The notes under the pieces were generated by a model. That model was given only the letters and a program-made list of their open reading frames with translations, was not told the DNA's origin and made no database searches. Positions 18,676 through 30,412 of a stretch of 64,000 bases of DNA are shown here, piece after piece. The position numbers were made by a program, and so were the translations under genes. The stretch is from Allomuricauda sp. (GTDB taxonomy: Bacteria; Bacteroidota; Bacteroidia; Flavobacteriales; Flavobacteriaceae), in the NCBI GenBank assembly GCA_003712125.1, contig RHLF01000001.1:1-64000 (forward strand), given 5' to 3'. Numbering within the stretch: position 1 is the stretch's first letter; each line of letters opens with the position of its first letter.

Positions 18676-19001
18676 TATGCCTCACCAGTTGGTCCAAAAT
18701 TCAATGGAATTGGTGGCTGTTCATAGTCTTTGATGGTGCCGTGGGCCTTTTCAAATCTACTAACATTGTCATTTAAGGCCTTTAAAAACTTTTTTGCATG
18801 CTGTGGGGTAAGCACAATCCTGCTTTTTACCTTGGCTTTTGGCGCCCCCGGCATCATACTGATAAAATCAACCACAAACTCTGAAACAGAGTGATTAATT
18901 ATGGCCAGGTTCGAGTAAATGCCTTCTGCTGTTTTCTCGTCAAGCTCAATATTGATTTGTTTTTGCTTTTTATCGTCTGCAGCCATTTGATTTGTATTCA
19001 T
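18675..19001 (-). CDS. DUF3467 family protein
   Basis: The protein has 108 residues. Its core QINIELDEKTAEGIYSNLAI, then SEFVVDFISMMPGAPKAKVK and SRIVLTPQHAKKFLKALNDN, is characteristic of DUF3467. These small proteins are typically found just downstream of rpoC in Flavobacteriia. Their function is unknown; the location suggests a link to transcription or growth control. The ATG at 19001 directly follows the U-tract of the rpoC terminator; Met6 (MAADDKK) is an alternative start. Expression probably depends on readthrough of that terminator. Confidence 0.88.
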   Translation of the reverse strand: MNTNQMAADDKKQKQINIELDEKTAEGIYSNLAIINHSVSEFVVDFISMMPGAPKAKVKSRIVLTPQHAKKFLKALNDNVSRFEKAHGTIKDYEQPPIPLNFGPTGEA

Positions 19002-19028
19002 AAAAAACCCCCGTTACCGGGGGTTTTT
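19002..19028 (-). terminator. rpoBC operon terminator/attenuator abutting the DUF3467 start
   Basis: The stem ACCCCCG/CGGGGGT (19007-19013 with 19018-19024) has a four-base loop. On the minus strand it is followed by a run of six Ts. The next bases are the ATG of the DUF3467 gene. Confidence 0.85.
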
Positions 19029-19035
19029 GTTTTAT

Positions 19036-22000
19036 TTAAAATTTGAATTCTTCCTTACGAGCCATTATTTCATCGTACTCCTCTTTGGAACCAACAATGA
19101 TACTTTCATATGCTCGCATACCTGTACCGGCAGGAATCTTATGTCCTACAATGACATTTTCTTTCAAACCTTCCAAGGTATCTACCTTACCACTAACAGC
19201 CGCTTCATTGAGAACTTTTGTAGTCTCTTGGAACGATGCTGCCGAGATAAAGGATTTCGTCTGCAGTGATGCTCTGGTAATACCCTGTAATATAGGTGTG
19301 GCCGTAGCCGCTACAGCGTCTCTTGCAGAAACCAATGTCTTATCAGCACGCTTCAAGATAGAATTCTCATCTCGCAACGCCCTGGCAGAAATGATCTGGC
19401 CTGCCTTCAAGTTCTCAGATTCCCCAGCATCTTCAACTACTTTCTTCCCGAAGATCTCATCATTTTCCCTGATAAAGTCATCTTTGTGAACCAATTGGTT
19501 CTCTAAGAAAATGGAATCACCCGGATCTTGAATCTGTACTTTACGCATCATCTGACGAACGACAACCTCAAAGTGCTTATCATTAATTTTTACACCTTGT
19601 AATCGATATACCTCCTGAACTTCATTTACCAGATACTGTTGTACTGCTGAAGGTCCTTTGATCGCCAAAATATCATCTGGAGTAATAGAACCATCTGAAA
19701 GTGGCATACCCGCACGTACATAATCATTTTCTTGAACCAATATCTGATTTGAAAGCTTGACCAAATACTTTTTGACCTCACCCGTTTTCGATTCAATGAT
19801 TATTTCACGATTACCCCGCTTAATTTTTCCAAAAGAAACAACCCCGTCAATTTCAGAAACTACAGCAGGATTAGAAGGATTACGTGCCTCAAAAAGTTCG
19901 GTTACCCGTGGCAAACCTCCTGTAATATCGCCTGCTTTTGCAGATTTACGTGGAATTTTTACCAAGGTTTTACCTTCTTTGATCTTCTCCCCATCATCAA
20001 CCATGATATGTGATCCAACAGGTAAGTTGTACGAACGCAAGGTTTCACCTTTTCCGTCTTGAATCAATAAGGTCGGAATCAGTTTTTTATTCCTTGATTC
20101 AGAAATTACTTTTTCTTGGAAACCGGTCTGCTCATCTATTTCAACTTGGTAGGTAATACCTTGTTCAATATTCTCATAAGCAATCTTACCAGTAAATTCA
20201 GAAACGATAACACCATTATATGGGTCCCATTGACATATCGCATCGCCTTTCTTCACCTTAGCACCATTCTTGATAAACAACTGTGAACCATAAGGTATGT
20301 TGTTGGTACTCAGTGTAATTCCGGTATTCTCATCAACAATTTTGACTTCCGATGTTCTCGAAATAACGATTTGAGCTTTTTCACCTTCATTGTTCTCACC
20401 CGCAACCAATCTCAAATCCTCAATCTCAGCAATACCATCGAACTTCACCTCAAGCTTGCTATCCTCAGAAATGTTACCTGCAATACCACCAACGTGGAAG
20501 GTACGAAGTGTCAACTGTGTACCGGGCTCCCCAATAGATTGCGCGGCAACAACTCCAACTGCTTCGCCTCGCTGAACCATTTTATTGGTTGCAAGGTTAC
20601 GCCCATAACATTTCGAGCAAATTCCCTTAGGAGCCTCACATGTTAAAGGAGAACGCACTTCAATCTTCTCGATTGGTGACGCATCAACCTTAGCAATGTC
20701 AGCTTCTTTGATTTCTTGTCCCGCTTGAAGTAACAATTCTTCAGTAACTGGATCATAAACATCGTGCAAAGAAACTCTTCCTAAGATTCGCTCACCAAGT
20801 GACTCAACGATCTCTTCATTCTTTCTCAATGCCTCAACTTCGATGCCACGAAGTGTACCACAATCTTCAATATTGATTATTACATCTTGCGATACGTCAA
20901 CCAAACGTCTCGTCAAGTATCCTGCATCAGCCGTTTTTAAAGCGGTATCAGCTAGACCTTTACGTGCACCGTGTGTTGAAATAAAGTATTCCAAAATGGA
21001 TAATCCTTCCTTAAAGTTCGAAAGAATCGGGTTTTCGATAATCTCACCACCACCTGCTGTAGACTTTTTTGGTTTGGCCATCAGTCCACGCATACCGGTA
21101 AGCTGTCGAATTTGCTCTTTCGAGCCCCGTGCACCAGAATCCAACATCATATAAACCGAGTTGAATCCCTGTTGATCTTCTCGGATTCGCTTCATGGCCA
21201 ATTCGGTCAACATGGCGTTGGTCGAAGTCCAAACATCAATAACCTGATTGTATCTCTCGTTATTGGTGATCAGACCCATATTATAATTTGCCATAATACC
21301 ATCAACTTGCCCATTGGCATCGTCGATCATATCGTGCTTTTCCTTAGGAATGATAATATCACCAAGACTAAAGGAAAGACCGCCCTTAAAGGCAAAATCA
21401 TATCCCATTGACTTGATTTTATCTAAAAACGCTGCGGTTTTAGGAACATCGGTTACAGCCAAAATATCCCCAATAATATTACGCAATGCTTTCTTGGTCA
21501 ATACTTGATTGATATAACCTGCTTCTTCAGGAACCACTTCATTGAAAATGACCCGACCTACCGTTGTATCAACAAGCTGGTTGACCAATTCTCCATCTTC
21601 GTTAAAATCTTTTGTTCTAACCTTAATACCAGCATTCAAGTCAACTTTCTTTTCATTGAATGCGATAACTACTTCCTCTGGAGAATAGAATGTCAATCCT
21701 TCACCAACTACCTTGAAATTTTCATCGGACACACGCTTTTTGGTCATGTAGTACAGACCCAAAACCATATCCTGTGAGGGTACGGCTATAGGTGATCCAT
21801 TGGCAGGATTGAGAATATTCTGAGAAGCCAGCATCAGAAGCTGAGCCTCTAAAATAGCTTCAGGTCCCAAGGGTAGATGAACCGCCATTTGGTCCCCATC
21901 GAAATCCGCATTAAATGCCGTACAGGCCAAAGGATGAAGACGAATTGCCTTCCCTTCAATCAACCTTGGTTGAAAGGCCTGAATACCCAAACGGTGCAAT

Positions 22001-23334
22001 GTGGGGGCCCTGTTCAATAAGACAGGATGTCCTTTGATCACATTATCTAGAATATCCCAAACAACTGGCTCTTTTTTATCGATAATCTTCTTGGCCGATT
22101 TTACCGTTTTAACGATACCCCGTTCAATAAGCTTTCGAATCACAAAAGGCTTGTATAGCTCAGCAGCCATATCTTTTGGAAGACCACATTCGTATAGGTT
22201 CATTTCAGGACCTACAACGATAACGGAACGCGCTGAGTAATCAACACGTTTCCCCAAAAGGTTTTGACGAAAACGACCTTGCTTACCCTTTAAAGAATCG
22301 GAAAGGGATTTTAAAGGACGATTGGATTCCGTTTTAACAGCGGAAGCTTTTCTTGTATTATCAAAAAGTGAATCAACCGATTCCTGAAGCATCCTCTTTT
22401 CATTTCTAAGAATAACTTCTGGAGCTTTGATTTCCATCAAACGTTTCAGACGGTTGTTACGAATGATTACCCTTCGATATAAATCATTTAAATCTGACGT
22501 TGCAAAACGCCCACCATCCAATGGTACTAGAGGTCTAAGTTCTGGTGGGATAACAGGAACCACTTTCATGATCATCCATTCAGGGCGGTTTTCACGGTTA
22601 TCTTGCGATTCCCTTAACGCCTCAACAACCTGCAAACGTTTTAATGCCTCCGTCTTACGTTGCTTTGATGTCTCTGTATTTGCTTTGTGACGCAAGTCAT
22701 AGGAAAGCTGTTGTAAATCAATACGCGACAACAAATCAATCAAACACTCTGCACCCATCTTGGCGATGAACTTATTTGGATCGGAATCTTCCAAATATTG
22801 GTTCTCCGCAGGAATTGATTCGAGAATGTTCAGGTATTCTTCTTCAGTTAGAAAATCCATTTTCTGGATTTCTTCTCCCTCAGGACCCTTGGCAACACCG
22901 GGTTGAATAACCACATACCTTTCGTAGTATATGATCATATCAAGTTTTTTGGAAGGCAATCCCAATAGGTATCCTATTTTGTTGGGAAGCGACCGGAAAT
23001 ACCAAATATGTGCCACAGGTACGACCAAGTTGATATGTCCAACACGGTCACGGCGAACTTTTTTCTCGGTTACCTCAACCCCACAACGATCACAAACAAT
23101 TCCCCTATAGCGAATACGCTTATACTTTCCACAAGCACATTCGTAATCCTTAACTGGACCAAAAATTCGCTCACAGAATAGCCCATCACGCTCAGGTTTG
23201 TGCGTTCTGTAGTTAATAGTTTCAGGTTTTAAGACTTCTCCTCTTGATTCAGCCAAAATCGCTTCTGGTGAAGCCAATCCAATTGAAATCTTATCGAACC
23301 TTTTTGGTGTATTGTTATCTTTAATTCTAGCCAT
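19036..23334 (-). CDS. rpoC: DNA-directed RNA polymerase subunit beta'
   Basis: The protein has 1432 residues. It forms the active site and clamp of RNA polymerase. The N-terminal zinc site [20 protein letters not shown] lies at ~66-85. The catalytic Mg2+ motif is [14 protein letters not shown]. The bridge/trigger region includes [20 protein letters not shown] and [20 protein letters not shown] second zinc site is [13 protein letters not shown]. The start [13 protein letters not shown] is typical of Bacteroidota. The gene is 36 nt downstream of rpoB in the same operon. Confidence 0.99.
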   Translation of the reverse strand: MARIKDNNTPKRFDKISIGLASPEAILAESRGEVLKPETINYRTHKPERDGLFCERIFGPVKDYECACGKYKRIRYRGIVCDRCGVEVTEKKVRRDRVGHINLVVPVAHIWYFRSLPNKIGYLLGLPSKKLDMIIYYERYVVIQPGVAKGPEGEEIQKMDFLTEEEYLNILESIPAENQYLEDSDPNKFIAKMGAECLIDLLSRIDLQQLSYDLRHKANTETSKQRKTEALKRLQVVEALRESQDNRENRPEWMIMKVVPVIPPELRPLVPLDGGRFATSDLNDLYRRVIIRNNRLKRLMEIKAPEVILRNEKRMLQESVDSLFDNTRKASAVKTESNRPLKSLSDSLKGKQGRFRQNLLGKRVDYSARSVIVVGPEMNLYECGLPKDMAAELYKPFVIRKLIERGIVKTVKSAKKIIDKKEPVVWDILDNVIKGHPVLLNRAPTLHRLGIQAFQPRLIEGKAIRLHPLACTAFNADFDGDQMAVHLPLGPEAILEAQLLMLASQNILNPANGSPIAVPSQDMVLGLYYMTKKRVSDENFKVVGEGLTFYSPEEVVIAFNEKKVDLNAGIKVRTKDFNEDGELVNQLVDTTVGRVIFNEVVPEEAGYINQVLTKKALRNIIGDILAVTDVPKTAAFLDKIKSMGYDFAFKGGLSFSLGDIIIPKEKHDMIDDANGQVDGIMANYNMGLITNNERYNQVIDVWTSTNAMLTELAMKRIREDQQGFNSVYMMLDSGARGSKEQIRQLTGMRGLMAKPKKSTAGGGEIIENPILSNFKEGLSILEYFISTHGARKGLADTALKTADAGYLTRRLVDVSQDVIINIEDCGTLRGIEVEALRKNEEIVESLGERILGRVSLHDVYDPVTEELLLQAGQEIKEADIAKVDASPIEKIEVRSPLTCEAPKGICSKCYGRNLATNKMVQRGEAVGVVAAQSIGEPGTQLTLRTFHVGGIAGNISEDSKLEVKFDGIAEIEDLRLVAGENNEGEKAQIVISRTSEVKIVDENTGITLSTNNIPYGSQLFIKNGAKVKKGDAICQWDPYNGVIVSEFTGKIAYENIEQGITYQVEIDEQTGFQEKVISESRNKKLIPTLLIQDGKGETLRSYNLPVGSHIMVDDGEKIKEGKTLVKIPRKSAKAGDITGGLPRVTELFEARNPSNPAVVSEIDGVVSFGKIKRGNREIIIESKTGEVKKYLVKLSNQILVQENDYVRAGMPLSDGSITPDDILAIKGPSAVQQYLVNEVQEVYRLQGVKINDKHFEVVVRQMMRKVQIQDPGDSIFLENQLVHKDDFIRENDEIFGKKVVEDAGESENLKAGQIISARALRDENSILKRADKTLVSARDAVAATATPILQGITRASLQTKSFISAASFQETTKVLNEAAVSGKVDTLEGLKENVIVGHKIPAGTGMRAYESIIVGSKEEYDEIMARKEEFKF

Positions 23335-23370
23335 TATAGTATGGTGCTAATTTTAAATACTTATATAGTG

Positions 23371-26300
23371 TTATTCTTCCAATCTGATATCAAGTCCTAA
23401 GCCTTTAAGCTCATGCATCAATACGTTGAAAGATTCTGGCAACCCAGGTTCTGGCATTGTTTCGCCTTTTACAATTGACTCGTAAGTTTTTGCACGACCA
23501 ATTACATCGTCAGACTTAACCGTCAATATTTCGCGCAAGGTAGATGAGGCACCATAAGCTTCAAGAGCCCAAACCTCCATCTCTCCAAATCGCTGTCCAC
23601 CAAATTGGGCTTTACCACCCAATGGCTGTTGCGTAATCAACGAGTACGGTCCGATTGAACGGGCATGCATCTTATCGTCAACCATGTGACCCAATTTCAA
23701 CATGTAAATCACCCCTACTGTCGCGGCTTGATCAAAACGCTGTCCTGTTCCACCATCATATAAATAGGTATGCCCAAAACGTGGTACACCAGCTTCGTCG
23801 GTAAACTCATTGATTTCATCAAGGGTTGCCCCATCAAAAATCGGCGTGGCAAACTTTTTACCTAAGTTTTGACCTGCCCAACCCAATACAGTCTCGTAAA
23901 TCTGACCAATGTTCATCCTTGAAGGTACACCCAATGGATTCAATACGATATCAACTGGGGTTCCGTCTTCTAGGAATGGCATATCCTCTTGACGAACAAT
24001 TCGGGCAACTATACCTTTGTTACCGTGACGACCCGCCATTTTATCACCTACCTTAAGCTTACGCTTTTTGGCAATATAGACCTTGGCCAATTTCATGATT
24101 CCAGCAGGTAATTCATCTCCAACTGAAATTGTGAACTTATCACGTCTTAAATTACCTTGAAGGTCATTAAGCTTGATTTTGTAGTTGTGCAACAAGTCAT
24201 TCACCAAGGCATTGGTCTTATCATCGGTAGTCCAGCTGCCGCTTACCAAGTGGGCAAAATCATCAACAGCGTTCAGCATTTTGATGGTATATTTTTTACC
24301 TTTTGGAAGCACATCTTCACCCAAGTCATTCTGAACGCCCTGTGAGGTTTTTCCATTTACCAATCCAAAGAGTTTTTCAACTAAAACATCTTTGAGTTGC
24401 TGGAATTTAACCTCATAATCCATTTCAAGTTTTGAAATGGCCTCTTTGTCTTCAGATCGCTTGCGCTTATCTTTTATTGACCTTGAAAAGAGCTTTTTAT
24501 CAATGACAACGCCACTCAACGAGGGTGAGGCTTTCAATGAAGCATCTTTTACATCACCCGCTTTATCACCGAAGATGGCTCGAAGCAATTTTTCTTCGGG
24601 TGTAGGATCAGACTCACCCTTAGGTGTAATCTTTCCTATCAGAATATCTCCCGGTTTTACCTCGGCACCAATACGGATCATACCATGCTCGTCCAAATCT
24701 TTGGTCGCTTCTTCAGAAACATTGGGAATATCATTGGTCAATTCTTCTGCACCTAGCTTGGTATCCCTAACTTCAAGTGCATATTCATCAATGTGAATAG
24801 AGGTAAAGATATCTTCTCGAACGACCTTTTCAGAGATTACAATTGCATCTTCAAAATTATATCCCTTCCATGGCATAAAGGCCACTTTAAGGTTTCTACC
24901 AAGTGCCAATTCACCTGTTTGGGTAGCATAACCCTCACAAAGTACTTGACCCCTTTTCACTTTGTCGCCTTTTCTGACAATAGGTTTCAAATTAATGCTG
25001 GTACCTTGGTTGGTCTTTCTGAACTTAACCAAGCTATAGGTCTTCGAATCTTCATCGAAACTCACCAAACGCTCTTCATCACCTCGAGAGTATTTAATGG
25101 TGATTTTTTCAGCATCAACATATTCAACAACACCATCCCCTTCAGCATTGATCAAAACTCTTGAATCGGTTGCCACCTGTCTTTCTAGACCCGTACCAAC
25201 GATTGGTGATTCTGGACGCAATAAGGGTACTGCCTGACGCATCATGTTCGAGCCCATCAAGGCACGGTTCGCATCATCATGCTCCAAGAATGGAATCAAA
25301 GATGCCGAAATCGATGCGATTTGATTTGGTGCCACATCAGTATAATTCACCTCTTTGGGATCAACAACGGGGAAGTCACCCTCTTCACGGGCAATAACCT
25401 TATCGTTTTCAATGGTCCCATCATTTTTCAATGGAATATTCGCCTGGGCAATCTTCTTCTCCTCTTCTTCCTCAGCACTTAGGTAGATGTGGTTTTTTAC
25501 ATCCACTTTTCCGTTTTCAACTTTGCGATATGGAGTTTCCAAGAATCCCATTGAGTTGACTTTGGCAAAAACTGAAAGTGAAGAAATCAATCCAATGTTA
25601 GGACCTTCAGGAGTTTCAATTGGGCAAAGTCTTCCATAATGTGTATAGTGTACGTCACGAACCTCAAATCCAGCCCTTTCTCGTGAAAGACCACCAGGAC
25701 CTAGTGCCGAAAGTCTGCGCTTATGGGTGATTTCAGCCAAAGGATTGGTCTGATCCATAAACTGCGACAATTGGTTTGTTCCGAAGAAGGAATTGATTAC
25801 GGAGGACAATGTTTTGGCATTGATCAAATCAATAGGTGTGAACACCTCATTATCCCGAACATTCATTCGTTCTCTAATGGTACGCGCCATACGGGCCAAA
25901 CCAACGCCAAACTGAGATGATAACTGCTCTCCTACTGTTCGTACACGACGGTTAGACAAGTGATCGATATCATCGATTTCTGCCTTCGAATTGATCAACT
26001 CGATCAAGTACTTAATAATGGTTATGATATCTTCTTTGGTCAAGACCTGTTTGTCCATACCAATATCAAGACCTAATTTTTTGTTCATTCGATAACGACC
26101 TACCTCACCTAAATTGTAACGTTGGTCAGAAAAGAATAACTTATCAATAATACCACGTGCCGTTTCCTCATCTGGTGGTTCAGCATTTCGCAGTTGTCGA
26201 TAAATGTGCTCTACCGCTTCTTTTTCAGAATTGGTTGGATCCTTTTGAAGGGTATTATGAATGATGGCATAATCTGACTGTGCATTATTTTCCTTATGCA

Positions 26301-27180
26301 AAAGGATAGTTTTCACATCAGCATCGATTATTTCATCAATATGTTCCTTTTCAAGAACCGTATCACGATCAAGAACGATTTCGTTTCGTTCAATAGATAC
26401 AACTTCACCCGTATCTTCATCAACGAAATCTTCATGCCAAGTATTCAATACACGGGCAGCTAACTTGCGACCCAATACTTTTTTAAGTCCTGCTTTTGAG
26501 ACCTTAACTTCTTCTGACAGGTCAAAAATCTCAAGAATATCTTTGTCCCTTTCAAAACCAATAGCTCGGAAAAGCGTGGTTACCGGTAGTTTTTTCTTTC
26601 TATCGATATACGCATACATCACCGCATTGATATCTGTGGCAAATTCAATCCAAGAACCTTTAAATGGGATAACCCTAGCGGAATAAAGCTTGGTTCCATT
26701 TGCGTGGAATGATTGACCAAAGAAAACACCAGGAGAACGGTGTAGCTGAGAAACTACAACCCTTTCTGCCCCGTTTATAACAAAAGTGCCACTTGGTGTC
26801 ATGTACGGAATCGTTCCTAAGTACACATCCTGAACAATGGTTTCAAAATCTTCATGCTCTGGATCTGTACAATACAGTTTTAATCGGGCCTTAAGTGGAA
26901 CACTATAGGTTAGACCACGTTCAATACACTCTTGAATGGTATACCTGGGTGGGTCGATGAAATAATCCAAAAATTCGAGCACGAATTGGTTTCGTGTATC
27001 GGTAATGGGGAAATTTTCCATGAAGGTGTTGTACAAACCTTCATTTCCTCTTTCGTCAGATTTCGTTTCCAGTTGGAAAAAATCCTGAAACGATTTTATC
27101 TGAATGTCCAAGAAATCCGGGTAATCCGGAATGTTCTTAGCGGATGCGAAATTTATTCTCTCAGTCTGATTTTTGTGCAT
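23371..27180 (-). CDS. rpoB: DNA-directed RNA polymerase subunit beta
   Basis: The protein has 1269 residues. It binds the nascent RNA/DNA hybrid and is the rifampicin target. The rifampicin-region equivalent is visible as [33 protein letters not shown], here cited by its key residues Q/L/S/Q/F/M/D/Q...H/R/S. Other signatures are GHKIPA-free C-terminal [11 protein letters not shown] and the active-site [10 protein letters not shown]. The C-terminus includes [12 protein letters not shown] and ends at ...DIRLEE. It is preceded by a structured 133-nt spacer after rplL that probably tunes polymerase subunit output relative to ribosomal proteins. Confidence 0.99.
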   Translation of the reverse strand: MHKNQTERINFASAKNIPDYPDFLDIQIKSFQDFFQLETKSDERGNEGLYNTFMENFPITDTRNQFVLEFLDYFIDPPRYTIQECIERGLTYSVPLKARLKLYCTDPEHEDFETIVQDVYLGTIPYMTPSGTFVINGAERVVVSQLHRSPGVFFGQSFHANGTKLYSARVIPFKGSWIEFATDINAVMYAYIDRKKKLPVTTLFRAIGFERDKDILEIFDLSEEVKVSKAGLKKVLGRKLAARVLNTWHEDFVDEDTGEVVSIERNEIVLDRDTVLEKEHIDEIIDADVKTILLHKENNAQSDYAIIHNTLQKDPTNSEKEAVEHIYRQLRNAEPPDEETARGIIDKLFFSDQRYNLGEVGRYRMNKKLGLDIGMDKQVLTKEDIITIIKYLIELINSKAEIDDIDHLSNRRVRTVGEQLSSQFGVGLARMARTIRERMNVRDNEVFTPIDLINAKTLSSVINSFFGTNQLSQFMDQTNPLAEITHKRRLSALGPGGLSRERAGFEVRDVHYTHYGRLCPIETPEGPNIGLISSLSVFAKVNSMGFLETPYRKVENGKVDVKNHIYLSAEEEEEKKIAQANIPLKNDGTIENDKVIAREEGDFPVVDPKEVNYTDVAPNQIASISASLIPFLEHDDANRALMGSNMMRQAVPLLRPESPIVGTGLERQVATDSRVLINAEGDGVVEYVDAEKITIKYSRGDEERLVSFDEDSKTYSLVKFRKTNQGTSINLKPIVRKGDKVKRGQVLCEGYATQTGELALGRNLKVAFMPWKGYNFEDAIVISEKVVREDIFTSIHIDEYALEVRDTKLGAEELTNDIPNVSEEATKDLDEHGMIRIGAEVKPGDILIGKITPKGESDPTPEEKLLRAIFGDKAGDVKDASLKASPSLSGVVIDKKLFSRSIKDKRKRSEDKEAISKLEMDYEVKFQQLKDVLVEKLFGLVNGKTSQGVQNDLGEDVLPKGKKYTIKMLNAVDDFAHLVSGSWTTDDKTNALVNDLLHNYKIKLNDLQGNLRRDKFTISVGDELPAGIMKLAKVYIAKKRKLKVGDKMAGRHGNKGIVARIVRQEDMPFLEDGTPVDIVLNPLGVPSRMNIGQIYETVLGWAGQNLGKKFATPIFDGATLDEINEFTDEAGVPRFGHTYLYDGGTGQRFDQAATVGVIYMLKLGHMVDDKMHARSIGPYSLITQQPLGGKAQFGGQRFGEMEVWALEAYGASSTLREILTVKSDDVIGRAKTYESIVKGETMPEPGLPESFNVLMHELKGLGLDIRLEE

Positions 27181-27218
27181 CTATGGACAAATTTTGAACG
27201 TGAATACTATGTAAGGGA

Positions 27219-27238
27219 GGTGTATGCCTTCATACACC
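27219..27238 (-). promoter_or_regulatory. Hairpin in the rpoB leader
   Basis: A perfect 8-bp stem GGTGTATG/CATACACC with a four-base loop lies about 40 nt upstream of the rpoB ATG, immediately after the attenuator-like hairpin at 27250-27292. Confidence 0.7.
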
Positions 27239-27244
27239 GCTTTA

Positions 27245-27292
27245 AAAACGGGTTAAGGTCTGATCCACACAAGTGTGGAAAAGACCTTACCC
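27245..27292 (-). terminator. rplL-rpoB attenuator-like hairpin
   Basis: On the minus strand a long nested stem forms. The outer arms are GGGTAAGGTCT (27292-27282) and AGACCTTAACCC (27261-27250). The inner arms are CCACAC/GTGTGG with a two-base loop. It is followed by G and five Us. Both the strong stem and the short U-run suggest a partial terminator or RNA-processing site that sets the rplL:rpoB ratio, as in the E. coli rplL-rpoB spacer. Confidence 0.75.
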
Positions 27293-27313
27293 AAATCTGT
27301 ATGGTAGCCGCAA

Positions 27314-27700
27314 TTATTTAAGCTCAACTTCTGCTCCTGCTTCTTCCAATGATTTTTTGATACCTTCTGCCTCATCTTTGGCAACACCTTCCTTAACGGC
27401 TTTAGGTGCACTGTCAACAATGTCTTTAGCGTCTTTAAGACCAAGACCTGTCAATTCTTTTACCAATTTGACAACTGCCAATTTAGATCCACCTGGAGCT
27501 TTAAGGATTACGTCAAATTCTGACTTTTCCTCACCAGCATCTCCACCTTCACCACCACCGGCGGCAGCACCACCAGCAACTGCAACTGCTGCTGCAGCTG
27601 GTTCGATACCATATTCTTCTTTTAAGATATCAGCCAACTCGTTTACCTCTTTTACGGTTAGGTTGACCAATTGTTCTGCAAAATCTTTTAAATCTGCCAT
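27314..27700 (-). CDS. rplL: 50S ribosomal protein L7/L12
   Basis: The protein has 128 residues. This acidic stalk protein recruits translation factors. The N-terminal dimerisation part ([20 protein letters not shown]) is followed by an Ala/Gly hinge (~38-55) and the C-terminal domain [40 protein letters not shown]. It is 52 nt downstream of rplJ. Confidence 0.99.
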   Translation of the reverse strand: MADLKDFAEQLVNLTVKEVNELADILKEEYGIEPAAAAVAVAGGAAAGGGEGGDAGEEKSEFDVILKAPGGSKLAVVKLVKELTGLGLKDAKDIVDSAPKAVKEGVAKDEAEGIKKSLEEAGAEVELK

Positions 27701-27752
27701 TTTTCTATCGTTTAATCAAGTTTTTAAAATATTCTAGTTTAGTGCGTACAAT

Positions 27753-28268
27753 TTATTTTTCGGATAAGGTTTTAAGGATACCGGCCAATTTGCCACCACC
27801 TGACTTAAGCCCAGAAATAACATTCTTGGCGGGTGATTGCAACAGTCCGATAATTTCTCCGATAACCTCTTCCTTGGATTTTATATTTACCAAGGCTTCT
27901 AGGTTCTCGTCACCAATGAAAATGGCCTCTTCAACAAAGGCTCCTTTCAATACAGGCCTATCCGATTTCTTTCTAAAGTTTTTGATAAGTTTTGCAGGTG
28001 CATTACCTGTTTCAGAAAACATCAAAGAGGTATTCCCCTTTAACACTTCAGGTAGTTCACCAAACTCCTTATCAGAAGCTTCCATTGCTTTCGCAAGCAA
28101 GGTGTTCTTTACAACTGACAGCTTTATATTGGCCTTGAAACATGCCCTTCTCAAATTCGAAGTGGACACGGCGTCCAATCCCGAAATATCAGCCAAATAT
28201 ATATTGGCATTTTCGGCCAACTGTGCAGTCAAATCTTCTATTACGGTTGCTTTTTCTTCTCTTGTCAT
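27753..28268 (-). CDS. rplJ: 50S ribosomal protein L10
   Basis: The protein has 171 residues. It anchors L7/L12 dimers to the ribosome. Recognised by MTREEKATVIEDLTAQLAEN, YLADISGLDAVSTSNLRRAC, VVKNTLLAKAM and a helical C-terminus for L12 binding. Only 26 nt separate it from rplA, so there is little room for an E. coli-type L10 autoregulatory leader unless that element lies inside rplA. Confidence 0.98.
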   Translation of the reverse strand: MTREEKATVIEDLTAQLAENANIYLADISGLDAVSTSNLRRACFKANIKLSVVKNTLLAKAMEASDKEFGELPEVLKGNTSLMFSETGNAPAKLIKNFRKKSDRPVLKGAFVEEAIFIGDENLEALVNIKSKEEVIGEIIGLLQSPAKNVISGLKSGGGKLAGILKTLSEK

Positions 28269-28294
28269 CGCTAAAATTTAAACTACTCAGTTAG

Positions 28295-28984
28295 TTAAAC
28301 TGCTTTTGGATCTAATTGTAGACTAGGGCTCATGGTGCTTGATATAAAAATGCTTTTCATATACACACCTTTGGCTGCCGCAGGTTTCATTTTAACCAAG
28401 GTATCAATTAGTTCCTTGGCGTTTCCGGCAATCTTATCTGCCGAAAATGAAGCCTTTCCAATAGCTGCATGAACAATTCCTGTCTTGTCAACTTTAAAAT
28501 CAATCTTACCTCCCTTAACATCAGATACGGCTTTACCAATATCCATTGTCACTGTACCGGTCTTCGGATTGGGCATCAGTCCTCGAGGACCTAAAACGCG
28601 ACCTAATGGTCCAAGTTTTCCCATTACACTGGGCATAGTGACAATAACGTCAACATCGGTCCAGCCTCCTTTGATTTTATCCAAATATTCATCTAACCCA
28701 ATATAATCAGCACCAGCCTCTTTGGCTTCAGCTTCTTTATCAGGGGTCACCAATGCTAACACCTTTACGTCTTTTCCCGTTCCGTGCGGTAGGGTAACAA
28801 CGCCACGCACCATTTGATTCGCCTTACGCGGGTCAACACCCAAACGTACTGCCAAATCAATGGAAGCATCAAATTTTACATTGGTAATTTCTTTGACTAA
28901 AGCAGATGCTTCTTCTAAAGAGTACAATTTGTTTTTGTCAATCTTTGAGAATGCATCCTTGCGCTTTTTTGATAATCTTGCCAT
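28295..28984 (-). CDS. rplA: 50S ribosomal protein L1
   Basis: The protein has 229 residues, the normal L1 length. It forms the L1 stalk and usually represses its own operon. Signatures: [53 protein letters not shown]. It is 20 nt downstream of rplK. Confidence 0.98.
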   Translation of the reverse strand: MARLSKKRKDAFSKIDKNKLYSLEEASALVKEITNVKFDASIDLAVRLGVDPRKANQMVRGVVTLPHGTGKDVKVLALVTPDKEAEAKEAGADYIGLDEYLDKIKGGWTDVDVIVTMPSVMGKLGPLGRVLGPRGLMPNPKTGTVTMDIGKAVSDVKGGKIDFKVDKTGIVHAAIGKASFSADKIAGNAKELIDTLVKMKPAAAKGVYMKSIFISSTMSPSLQLDPKAV

Positions 28985-29004
28985 TCTAAATTGCGTTTAA
29001 AGAT

Positions 29005-29442
29005 TTAAAAAGGTCTCTTGCCTGCAACTTTCAGACCCATGGATCGTGCAGTACCTGCAACCATGCTCATTGCTGACTCCACGGTAAATGCATTTAAATC
29101 AACCATTTTGTCTTCTGCAATAGTTTTCACCTGATCCCAAGTAACAGATCCCGATTTCACACGGTTAGGTTCACCCGATCCTTTTTTAATCTTTGCTGCT
29201 TCCAACAATTGAACGGCCGCCGGTGGTGTCTTTACAACAAAGTCAAATGACTTGTCTTTGTATACGGTGATAACAACTGGGAGTACTTTCCCAGGTTTGT
29301 CTTGGGTTCTGGCATTAAATTGCTTACAGAACTCCATGATGTTAACACCAGCAGCACCTAAGGCGGGTCCAACCGGTGGCGACGGATTCGCAGCACCTCC
29401 CCTAACTTGTAGTTTTACAACCTTATCTACTTCTTTTGCCAT
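29005..29442 (-). CDS. rplK: 50S ribosomal protein L11
   Basis: The protein has 145 residues. It is part of the GTPase-associated centre and needed for RelA-type sensing in other bacteria. Signatures: [40 protein letters not shown], and the C-terminal rRNA-binding [20 protein letters not shown]. Confidence 0.99.
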   Translation of the reverse strand: MAKEVDKVVKLQVRGGAANPSPPVGPALGAAGVNIMEFCKQFNARTQDKPGKVLPVVITVYKDKSFDFVVKTPPAAVQLLEAAKIKKGSGEPNRVKSGSVTWDQVKTIAEDKMVDLNAFTVESAMSMVAGTARSMGLKVAGKRPF

Positions 29443-29460
29443 TGTTTTAAATTAATTTGA

Positions 29461-29486
29461 ATTGTGTTAATTGGAAGCAACACAAT
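29461..29486 (-). promoter_or_regulatory. Hairpin in the nusG-rplK spacer
   Basis: A perfect 8-bp stem ATTGTGTT/AACACAAT with a ten-base loop lies just upstream of rplK. A structured rplK leader is where L1 represses the rplKA mRNA in other bacteria. A link to L1 here is inference only. Confidence 0.45.
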
Positions 29487-29509
29487 TTATATAATGTAAC
29501 AGCTCTATT

Positions 29510-30061
29510 TTAAATTTTCTCGACTTGCATATAGCTCAACTCCAATGGAGTTTTACGGCCAAAAATCTTAACCATAACCTCGAGCTTACGCTTTTCTTCA
29601 TTTATTTTTTCAACAGTTCCATTGAAACCATTGAATGGCCCATCAATAACCTTAACTGTTTCACCCAAAATAAAGGGGATTGCAACGTTATCAGTATTCA
29701 CAGCCAATTCATCCACTTTTCCAAGCATGCGGTTGACCTCGGCCTTGCGTAAAGGCACCGGATCACCTCCTTTGGTCTCACCTAAAAAGCCAATAACATT
29801 GGTTATCGACCTAATGATGTGAACCATCTCACCACCTAGGTTTGCTTTTATCATGATGTAACCTGGAAAATAAGTACGCTCCTTATTGATTTTCTTACCG
29901 TTGCGAATTTGCACCACCTTTTCAGTCGGCACTAACACATCCTCTAAATAATCACCAAAACCAGCACGTTCAACCTCGCTTTCGATGTAGCCTTTGATTT
30001 TATTCTCTTGGCCACTCACAGCGCGAACTACATACCATTTTTTTTCCAAAACCTCAGACAT
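29510..30061 (-). CDS. nusG: Transcription termination/antitermination protein NusG
   Basis: The protein is about 183 residues. It binds RNA polymerase and couples it to Rho or the ribosome. The NGN domain has KKWYVVRAVSGQENKIKGYI and YFPGYIMIKANLGGEMVHII. The C-terminal KOW domain has GETVKVIDGPFNGFNGTVEK. The ATG at 30061 is preferred; a GTG one codon upstream is possible. The gene begins 5 nt after the secE stop. Confidence 0.98.
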   Translation of the reverse strand: MSEVLEKKWYVVRAVSGQENKIKGYIESEVERAGFGDYLEDVLVPTEKVVQIRNGKKINKERTYFPGYIMIKANLGGEMVHIIRSITNVIGFLGETKGGDPVPLRKAEVNRMLGKVDELAVNTDNVAIPFILGETVKVIDGPFNGFNGTVEKINEEKRKLEVMVKIFGRKTPLELSYMQVEKI

Positions 30062-30065
30062 CACC

Positions 30066-30254
30066 CTATCCTATTACTTGTTCAAAGTACAATGCGATCA
30101 ACTTACTAAATACGGTGTCAACACCCCATGTTGCCAAGGCAAACAGAATTGAAAAAACCGCAACTACAACCATCAGATTCGAAGCTTGCTCCCTGTTCAA
30201 CCAGGTCACATTGTTCTTCAATTCTTCCCAAGATTCTTTTACGTAAGTCAACAT
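30066..30254 (-). CDS. secE: Preprotein translocase subunit SecE
   Basis: The protein has 62 residues, the short single-spanning form. An amphipathic helix (YVKESWEELKNNVTWLNREQ) precedes one membrane helix (LMVVVAVFSILFALATWGVD). It clamps SecY in the translocon. The usual position between tRNA-Trp and nusG supports the call. Confidence 0.96.
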   Translation of the reverse strand: MLTYVKESWEELKNNVTWLNREQASNLMVVVAVFSILFALATWGVDTVFSKLIALYFEQVIG

Positions 30255-30272
30255 AACATTTCAACTTATAAC

Positions 30273-30348
30273 TGGCACGGGAGGAGAGACTCGAACTCCC
30301 GACACCTGGTTTTGGAGACCAGTGCTCTACCAACTGAGCTACACCCGT
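30273..30348 (-). tRNA. tRNA-Trp (anticodon CCA)
   Basis: A full cloverleaf is readable on the minus strand: acceptor ACGGGTG pairs with CTCCCGT (one U-U mismatch at pair 6), D-arm GCTC/GAGC, anticodon stem CTGGT/ACCAG around CTCCAAA, and T-arm GGGAG-TTCGAGT-CTCTC. The discriminator is G. The 3' CCA is encoded (30273-30275). It lies between tuf and secE. Confidence 0.95.
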
Positions 30349-30412
30349 ATTTACATTGAAAGGTATCCGTCTTTGACGGACACCCTCAATGCAAATTATT
30401 TCTCAAAATAAA

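Noticed and set aside
19043-27170. Many plus-strand frames over rpoB and rpoC
   Set aside because: They are antisense to well-conserved polymerase genes and have no family signatures.
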